A stretch of DNA of 10,388 nt from Planctomycetota bacterium (lineage in GTDB: Bacteria; Planctomycetota; JAJSAM01): NCBI GenBank assembly GCA_029932425.1, contig JAOZQC010000013.1:5606-15993 (forward strand), written 5' to 3'. The stretch's first letter is position 1. Each line of letters begins with the position of its first letter. The translations under genes and the position numbers were made by a program. Positions 1-7,300 of this stretch are shown here, one piece after another. Under the pieces are notes generated by a model. The model searched no databases, was not told the DNA's origin, and saw only the letters and a program-made list of their open reading frames with translations.

Positions 1-84
1 GCGGCGACCGCGGCGTCCGCCGTCCTCGCCGAGAAGCTCGGCTTCACCGCCCCGGAACCCTACGAGGCGTTCTTCCTGGGGTGA
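1..84 (+). CDS. 3' end of an unidentified gene (27 C-terminal residues)
   Basis: An open frame enters from the left edge and ends at a TGA at 82-84. The visible peptide ends in GFTAPEPYEAFFLG, and nearly every codon has G or C in the third position, matching the coding bias of the rest of the window. That is why I take it as a real gene end rather than chance. No domain can be recognised from 27 residues and I assign no function. It converges on the minus-strand gene ending at 222. A 6-bp hairpin begins five bases after the stop. How far the gene extends cannot be seen. Confidence 0.6.
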   Translation, partial: AATAASAVLAEKLGFTAPEPYEAFFLG

Positions 85-88
85 CCGC

Positions 89-104
89 GGGCGGAGGACC
101 GCCC
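89..104 (+). terminator. Candidate hairpin just after the left-edge gene
   Basis: GGGCGG (89-94) pairs perfectly with CCGCCC (99-104) around the loop AGGA. The hairpin starts five bases past the TGA at 82-84, in the spacer between two converging genes, where a terminator is expected. No run of T follows on the plus strand, so it is not a classical intrinsic terminator. It could be a U-less terminator, a transcript-end stabiliser, or a chance product of high GC. Confidence 0.3.
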
Positions 105-159
105 CGCCTCATCGCGGCGCGGGCGGGCCGGCCCGGGAGGACCGGAGAGGCGGGGGAGC

Positions 160-218
160 GGTGCCGGTCCGCGATGTCCCGGGAAGATGAAAAAGCCGTG
201 CCGGTCATCGATGTCTCG
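160..218. repeat. Imperfect 22-base direct repeat in convergent spacer
   Basis: Bases 160-181 and 197-218 align without gaps at 18 of 22 positions, sharing GTGCCGGTC and CGATGTC blocks, with a period of 37 bases. Both copies lie in the non-coding spacer between the left-edge gene and the membrane-protein gene. A run of five A (190-194), read as T on the minus strand, sits between them downstream of the 222-1079 gene. I see no terminal repeats or coding capacity. It may be a local duplication or chance. Confidence 0.4.
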
Positions 219-221
219 TCT

Positions 222-1079
222 TCACCGCGTGTCGATGGCCCGGGAGGGGGGGACGCCCCGGTCCAGCTTGCCGTAGTCCAGCTCGCTGCCGTGGAGGCTG
301 TGGGGGATCAGGTAGACGGCCAGCATCACCACGGTGGCGATCCCCACCGCGATCCGTCCCCGGCCCGGGTGCTTCCGGGGGCGCAGCCCGACCACCCCGC
401 AGGCGGCCAGCCACGCCACCCACATGATGAGGGTCTTGTTGTCGGTGAGGTCGAACCCCAGGGGGAAGCCCGTCCAGAAGGCCCCGAAGGCGTACTTCTG
501 GACCACGGGACCGAGAATCATCCCCCCCAGGGTGAGTCCCCCGAGGGTGACCCAGGCCAGGCGCCGGACCTCGTCCCGGCCGAGGAGCCCCGCCAGGCCC
601 GCCCGGACCCCCACGAGCATGGAGAGGAACATGAGGAGGATGTGGGGGAGGAGGACGGCCGCCGGAACCGCGCCCTTGAAGCGGATCACCGGGTCCTCCC
701 CGGGGTCCGCCGGCACCCGCCGCGCCTCGGACCCCCGGATCAGGCGCAGGTGGTAGACGAGCTTCCCCGCGGGGGGCTGGCTGGGGAGATCGGCTGCGAG
801 CTTCCCGCCCTCCCGCCGGAGGGGCACCTCGGTGAGGGGGTCGCGGGTGCGGTAGCGCCGGAAGAGGAGGACCCCCGTCGCGCCGCCGCCCGGGTCGGGG
901 ATCCGCACCCGGGCGTCGCATCCCGTGGTCCCGCTGCGGATCAGGCGGTACCGGTAGGTCCGTCCCCCGAGCCGGAACGAGCCCCGGGCGGGATAGGTGG
1001 GGCCGGTCCGCCGCTGGTAGACGGCGGCCCCCGCCGTGATCAGGAAGGCCGCGACCCAGAGCAGGAGGGTTCGTCGCAT
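222..1079 (-). CDS. Uncharacterised polytopic membrane protein, 285 aa
   Basis: Function unknown. Residues about 4-20 form a first hydrophobic helix after MRR. Residues about 21-136 form a soluble segment rich in alternating beta-like patterns, probably on the outer side of the inner membrane. Four further membrane helices follow at about 137-160, 175-194, 216-233 and 242-260. Two motifs look family-defining: GFPLGFDLTDNK between helices 3 and 4, and YLIPHSLHGSELDYGKLD after helix 5. From memory, similar motifs occur in uncharacterised membrane proteins of several Gram-negative phyla, but I know no assigned role. The ATG at 1079 has no Shine-Dalgarno sequence. A TAGAAT box six bases before it suggests a leaderless transcript. 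The gene lies 266 bases downstream of the A2M-like gene on the same strand, apparently as its own unit. The reading frame and topology are secure; a transporter or sensor role would be guesswork. Confidence 0.88.
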   Translation of the reverse strand: MRRTLLLWVAAFLITAGAAVYQRRTGPTYPARGSFRLGGRTYRYRLIRSGTTGCDARVRIPDPGGGATGVLLFRRYRTRDPLTEVPLRREGGKLAADLPSQPPAGKLVYHLRLIRGSEARRVPADPGEDPVIRFKGAVPAAVLLPHILLMFLSMLVGVRAGLAGLLGRDEVRRLAWVTLGGLTLGGMILGPVVQKYAFGAFWTGFPLGFDLTDNKTLIMWVAWLAACGVVGLRPRKHPGRGRIAVGIATVVMLAVYLIPHSLHGSELDYGKLDRGVPPSRAIDTR

Positions 1080-1085
1080 GGGGGC

Positions 1086-1115
1086 ATTCTATTCGGGGGC
1101 CGGAGCCCGGGTCAC
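1086..1115 (-). promoter_or_regulatory. Candidate sigma-70-type promoter giving a leaderless mRNA
   Basis: On the minus strand GTGACC (1115-1110) is followed by an 18-base spacer and TAGAAT (1091-1086). These match the TTGACA and TATAAT consensus at 4/6 and 5/6. Six bases lie between the -10 box and the ATG at 1079, so transcription would start at or next to the start codon. This agrees with the lack of a ribosome binding site. The AT-rich box stands out in a strongly GC-rich spacer. The inverted repeat CCCGGGT/ACCCGGG (1106-1112/1120-1126) overlaps the -35 box and could be an operator. Housekeeping-type sigma recognition is assumed. Confidence 0.45.
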
Positions 1116-1124
1116 GGAGACCCG

Positions 1125-1151
1125 GGGGCGGCGGAGGCCCCCCGCCGCCCC
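1125..1151. other. Strong 10-bp hairpin between the A2M-like and membrane-protein genes
   Basis: GGGGCGGCGG (1125-1134) pairs perfectly with CCGCCGCCCC (1142-1151) around a seven-base loop. It lies about 195 bases past the A2M-like stop and just upstream of the candidate promoter of the next gene. No T run follows on the minus strand. It may help end transcription from the giant gene before the next promoter. A second, weaker stem (CCCGGG at 1295-1300 and 1306-1311) is nearer the A2M-like stop. High GC makes chance stems common here. Confidence 0.35.
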
Positions 1152-1345
1152 GCGGGCCTCTCGGCTCGGCCCGCGTTCCCCGTCGGCGCGCCCGGCCTTC
1201 GCCGGACCTCGTCCCGGTGGCGAGAGGCTCCCGGTCCTCGACCCGCAAGCCGGCCCTCTCGCGGAAGACGGCCCGGCGCAGACCGCCGCCCCCGCCCGGG
1301 AAGGGCCCGGGGCCGGCGCCCGCGCACCGGACGAGGCAGACCCGC

Positions 1346-4300
1346 TCAGCGAGCCTGCTGCACCTCCACCCCCTTCTGCCGGGCGCGGCGCATGCGGTCG
1401 AAGGACCGGTAGTTCTTCTCCTGGATCGCCTCGTTGCTCCGGCGCAGGTTCCGGAGGAAGTCCGCCTGCTGCGCGCGGCGGTCCCCGCGGGTCCGGCGCG
1501 GGGCGGGAGGGGCCGCCTCGGGGCGGCCGAGCCACCGCTTCCCCCGGTAGAAGGCATACCGGGCGTCGCCGGACCGGGCGATCACCGTGGCCTTGCCGCG
1601 GATCCCGTCCGCCACCACGATGCCCCGGAGGTCGCTGTCTCCGCTGCGGAACTCCTGGTCCGCGCTGCCGATCACCTTCACGTGGACCCCCGCCGCGAAG
1701 CCTCCCGTGGTCCGGTCGATGACGTTCACCCGCACCCGGCCCGAGGCCGGATCCTCCTGGACCTCCAGCACGAGGGGGGTGACGAGCACGAGGCCGCTGG
1801 TGAAGAGGTCGTCCCCCCGGCAGATCACCAGGTAGGCCCCCTCCCCGGAGAGGTCGAGATCGATCACCTTCTTCCGGTCCCGGTAGTCGCGGCCGTCGCC
1901 GAGCCGGACCTCCTTCTCGGACTGGGGGGCGATCCCCGCCAGGTGGACCTTCGTGATCGTGCTCAGGTTCTTCTCCCGGAGGTAGAGCTTCATGAGGTCC
2001 ACCCGGTACACCCGGAGCGAGGCCTCGGCCACGTTGCGGTAGCGGATCTCGATCTCCACCTTCTCCCCGGGCTTGACCCGCGTCACCTCGGGCATCGAGA
2101 TGCTCTTCTTCTCGAAGTAGGCGATGGCCTCCTTCGCGTCGGGGTAGAGGTCCGCCACCTTGCGGTACCACTCGATCGCCTTCGCGGGCTTGCCCTCGGC
2201 GTGGTAGATCTGCCCCGCGATGTAGCGGGCGAGGTCCCGGTCCCGGCTCCGGCCCTCGGCCACGATCTCGGCCGCCGCCAGGGCCTCGTCGTACCGGCGC
2301 TGCCAGAACTCCCCCAGGGCGATCATGTACTCGAAGCCGCTCCGGAACTCACTCCTCGGGAACCGCTCGACGAACCCCCGGCACAGGGAGACCACCTTCT
2401 CGTACTGCTCGAGATCGAGCCACGCGTTGGCCTCGCTGAAGGCGGCGTCATCGGCCAGGGGATCCTTCGGGTAGAGCCGGAGGAAGCTCTCGAGGATCCC
2501 GATGGCCCGCTCGAGCATGTCGATCCGGTCCGGCGTCTTCGGGGGCGGCGCGCCCCGGGCGGCGGCCATCCTCCGCTCCTCCTTCGCCAGGTCCGCCGCC
2601 TTCGGAGCCACGCGGTAGAGCGCCTGGCTCAGGGCGAAGTACGAGGACCGCACCGCGGGGGTGTCGGGGTACTCCCGCCACAGGCCCTCCTGGTACTCCA
2701 CCGAGCCCAGGAAGCGCCCCTCGTCCTCGAGCACCGCGCTCACGTTCGAGTCGTTGAGGAAGCTCGCGTCGATGGTGGCCTTGAAGACGAGCAGGGCGCG
2801 CTCGTACTCACCGATGTCCCGGTACGCGCGGCCCACGGCGAGGATGCGGTCGAACGGCACCTCGAGGTCGGGATACCGCTCCCGGAGGACCTCGAACACG
2901 TCCACGATCTTCCGGGCGTCGTAGAAGCCCTTCGAGGTGTAGATCCAGAGGAGCATGCGCGCCACGTTCCGCTCCTCGTATTCGTGCTTCTGCTCCCGGA
3001 GCTCCTCCAGGTGGCGGAGCGCCTCCGCGTAGCGCCCGTCCTCGAAGCAGAGCCGGCCCAGGGTGTAGCGCTCCTCGTGGTTCCTCCGGTAGGGGTCCTC
3101 GCTTTTCTCCCCGGGGGCGAGCACGACGATCTCCGCCGGCTTCCCCAGGCGGATCAGGCCGGGGCGGCGCGTGTCGCGGATCGTGGTGGGCAGCACCCGG
3201 TAGGTTCCCGTGGCGTAGCCCACCAGCTCGTACTCGTAGTCCCAGGGACGCTTCGAGGAGGGGAAGTAGAGAACGAGGCGGCCGTCCGCGAGCTCCCAGG
3301 CGCTCTGGGTGCCCTTCAGGGAGCCCGGCACGAACCGAAGGCCGGCGGGAATCGGCTCCTCGATCGCCAGGTCGCCCGGCGCCCACTTCTCGGAGAGGTC
3401 CACGCGGACCCGGACCCGCTGGCCGATCTCCACGTGGCTCACCTTGGACGTGCTCTTCACTCCGATCTCCCGGTTCCGGTAGGTGAGGGGGGCGTGGAGG
3501 TAGCGCCGGCTGCGGACGTAGGGGTATTGCAGCCGCTTCCCCTTCGGTTCCTCGATCTTCGGGGAGAAGCCGGTGAGGGTCGCGGACCAGGTGTACTCGC
3601 CGCGCCCCTCCATCCGGAACGCCACCACGTTCTCCCCCTCCTTCAGGCGCTCGGGAGGCACTCGGATCGTGATCACCGGTTCCGCGTCCCGGGCGGACAC
3701 CGCCGCCAGCTCGGCTCCGTTCAGGAGCACCCGGAGCCGGTAGTCGGTGGCCGCGCGGCGGCCGCGGGCGAACCAGGCCGCGAGGGCGGCGACGGCGGGA
3801 CCGTGGGCCGGGGCGGGGACGAAGCCCCCGGGGCCCCGCCGGTCGAGGAGGTATTCCGCGGCGGGCCGAATCCGGTCCGAATCCGGCAGGATCCGGATCA
3901 GGGCGAGGAGCGTGAGGGCCGTGGTCTCCAGCGGGCTCGTCCGGAGTGGGCCGCCGGCCGGGAACTCCGTCCAGGAGCAGAGCTTCCGGTCCCCGCGGGT
4001 CTCCTCCCGGGCCTTCCCGAGGAGCACGGTGAGGACCTCCTTCGCGATTTCCGGGCGGCCGAGGTTCGCGAAGACGAGGGCCGTGCGGGCGAGGGTCGCG
4101 GCTCCCAGGGAGTTGCGTTCCCGGTAGAGGCGGTTGGCGCGGGCGAAGTCCGCGTCCCCGCTCGTGGAAAGGGCGTGGAGGATGATCGCCCGGCCCCGGT
4201 AATCGTCCGACCGGAGGGAGCGGTAGGCGTTCTCGAGGTAGCGCTTCGCCCGGTCGAGCGTTCCGGAGTCGACCCCCAGCCCGAGCTTCCGGGCTCTCGC

Positions 4301-7300
4301 GAGCGCCCAGTACGTGGCGGCGGTGACGGACAGATCCGAGGGTCTCCGGGTACCCCGCCAGGCCCAGCCGCCGTCGCCGAGCTGCGTGGCCGTGAGCCCG
4401 CTCACCAGGGATCGCGCCCGGCGGAGGAGTCGCAGGCGATCCGCCTCGGGGAGGGCCGCCTCCCGCGCGGTATCGAGGACGGCCGCCACCGCGAGGAGAT
4501 CGCTCCCGGGGTGGCCGTACCAGGGCGGGGCGACTCGCTTCGCGGGCTCCGCCCGGCGGAAGGGGCCGCGCAGGGCCAGGTCCACGAGAGCCCGCTCCAC
4601 CCGCGCTCCGACCTCGATCGTGAGCCGCCGGGTGGTGTAGGGGCGGTCCCCGGGCAGGGTGAGGCCCGCGGCCGTGTCCCCGGTGGCCGTTCCTCCCGCA
4701 TGGTCGGAGAATGAAAGCCCGTACGCCCGGACGGGCACGTCCCGGACCAGGAGATCCCGGCGCTTCCCCGAGGTCGCGGTGAGCCGGAACCGGAGCACGG
4801 GGTCCGCGGGGATCCGCACCGCCGGGAAGAGGGTCTCCGCGGTTCCCCCGGCGGGGGCTTCGATCTTCACCGAGTGCTTCGCCACCACCCGGGCGAAGGA
4901 AGGTCCTCCGAGCACCTCGAGGGTGAGGCCCGCGGGCGCGTTCCGGCCGGTGAGGTTGTGCAGGCGCGCGAGCACGCGGATCTCGTCGCCCTCGAGGAGG
5001 GAGGACGGCGTCTTCATCTCCGCGAAGAACTCCTTCTTCGTGAGCACCCGGCCCCGGGCCTCGCCCACGAGCGTCTCCGGGGTCACCCCCCGCGCGGTGA
5101 GACGCCAGAGGGTGGTGGTCTCCGGCAGGGGGACCTCCACCACGGCCTTGCCGTCCTTCCCCGTGACCACCACCGCCCGCCACCAGCCTGCGGCGGGAAG
5201 TTCGCGGCGCTCGCGCGGCGCCGCCTTTCCGCCGCCGCCCCGGGCGACGAGCTTCCGGTCCTCCTCCAGGGCCTTTCCCGCCTGGGCCTTGTCCGCGGGC
5301 GCCTTCCGCTTCGCGAGGGCGCGCCGCGCCCGGGCCCCGGCGAGGCCGGAGAAAGAGGGGGTGGCCGCCGGCCGGCCGCTCGGCCGCTCGCCCTTCTCCA
5401 TCTCCGCGAGCTTCTGCCGGAGAGCGTTCAGCCGGGCCTCCTCGTCCTTGCGGCGCTGCCGCCGCGCCGCCTCCGCGAGGATCTCCCGGATCACGGGCCG
5501 CGTCTTGCCGTGGTAGGAGAAACCGCTGCTGCCCGCCGTCCGGAACTCCGTGTGGCGCCGCGCCCCGGCCTGGAAGTAGTCGAGGATCTTCGGGGTGCGG
5601 TCCGGGAACAGGGCGTAGAGCGCCTCGTTCACCAGGGCCAGGGAGAGCTCCGCCCGGACCGGCCGTCCGAGCTGGTCCGTGACCGTGATCTCCACCTTCC
5701 CCGGGCTCCCCGGAACGTAGGACTCGGCGAGGGGCCGGACGGAGACCCGGAGCTCCCGCCGCACGCGGAACTCCTTCTCCGCGGTGTAGAGCTTCCGGTC
5801 GTCCAGCAGGGCCACGGACACCCGGAAGTTCGGGAAGTGCTCGTGGCCCACCTGGAGGTTCACGTCGTTCATGCCCTTCGCCAGGCGCAGGATCCGGTGG
5901 GAGAGGATGGTCTCCCCGTCGAAGGTGAGCAGGGCGAGCCGCCCCTCCGCCAGTCGGGAGTGCAGCCGGACCCGCGCCTTTTCCCCGACCTCCAGGGTGT
6001 CGGTGTCGGAGAAGAAGCGCAGCTTCACGGCGTCCTCCTCCCCGGATACCGTGACCTTCCCCTCGGCGCTCACGGGCTGTCCGAACCGGTCTTCCCCCGC
6101 CACGCGCAGGAGGTAGCGGCCCCCCTCGTCCAGGCTCAGGCGGACGGCGGTCTCCCCGGTCCGCGGGTCCGTCTCCACCTCCTTCTCCAGGACGGTGACC
6201 TCCGCGGCCGGGCGCCGCGGCGCCCGGATCCAGGGGACCCCCGCGAGGACGGGATCCGCGGCGGGGACCTTCCGGCGAAGGACGAAGAGCCGGAGCTTCT
6301 TCCCCACCGGCTTCTTCCCGGGGAGGCGCGTGGCGATCCGCACGTCGAAGGGCTCTCCCGCGAGAACCAGGTCGCGACTCGGCGTGACGGTGATGCCGAA
6401 CCCCAGCCGGGCGAGCATCACGCGGTGCTCCGCGCGCACTTCCTCGCCGGGCAGGGAGGCCCGGAAGACGAGGAGCGTGCCGGGCGTCCGGCCGGTGGTG
6501 TCGAAGGGGATCGAGAGGCGGCCCCGATCGTCCGTCTTCTCCTCCACGATCCGTCCGTCGGGGAGGACCACCCGGATCGTCCGATCCGCCAGGGGTTCGC
6601 CCCAGTAGTACTCGGCGGTGACGGTGAGCTTCACCGTCTCGCCCCGGAAGCAGACCTCCCGGTCCGCGGCGAGACGGAGCCTCATCTTCTCCAGCACGAA
6701 GGACTCCACCCGGAACGAGGCGCTCCAGGCGACCTTGGGGTTCTCCTTTTCCCGGGCCACGACCCGGTAGGTGCCGGGCGGGGCCTGGGGGCCGAGGGGA
6801 GCCTCTGCGGAGAGGGTCCCGAACTCCGAGAGGCCCCGCTCCTCCCGCCAGATCATCCGTCCCCGGGAGTCGATGACCTCCACCTCGTAGACCTTGCCCT
6901 CGGGGACCGTGTAGGAACCGCCGGACACGTCCCGGAGGATCCCCCGGATCCCCACCTCCTGGCCGGGCAGGTAGGCCGGGCGGTCCGTGTAGAGGTAGCC
7001 GCGGGGCACGAGGCCCGTGCTCCGCCGGAGCCCCGCCAGGCCCACCACGTTCGAGGCGGTGTGGCCGTCCCGGATCGCGAACACCCGGATGTCCCCCGCG
7101 CCCGCCAGCCGCTCGTGGCGTCCCCGGTACACCCCGTCCTTCCCGGTTTCCCCGACGGCGAAGACCTTCTTCCCGTCGCTGAGGAGCAGCCGCACTCCCG
7201 CCGCGGGCTCCTCCTTCCGCATGTCCTCCGCGAACACGAGGATCTCGCGCCGGCTCGACTTCACGATGAGGTCGAGGTCCGAGCGCACCACCAGGGTGGT

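Noticed and set aside
1112..1327. 71-codon minus frame in the spacer between the A2M-like and membrane-protein genes
   Set aside because: Almost entirely Arg, Gly, Pro and Ala, overlaps strong hairpins and the candidate promoter, and has no domain.
205..1557. Minus frame of 450 codons and plus frame of 443 codons (81-1412) over the membrane-protein gene
   Set aside because: Both have Arg/Pro/Gly-rich composition and overlap a frame with clear membrane helices and family-like motifs.
1217..4714. Plus-strand open frame of 1165 codons
   Set aside because: Same shadow effect opposite the A2M-like gene; low-complexity His/Leu/Val/Gly-rich translation with no recognisable domain or ribosome binding site.
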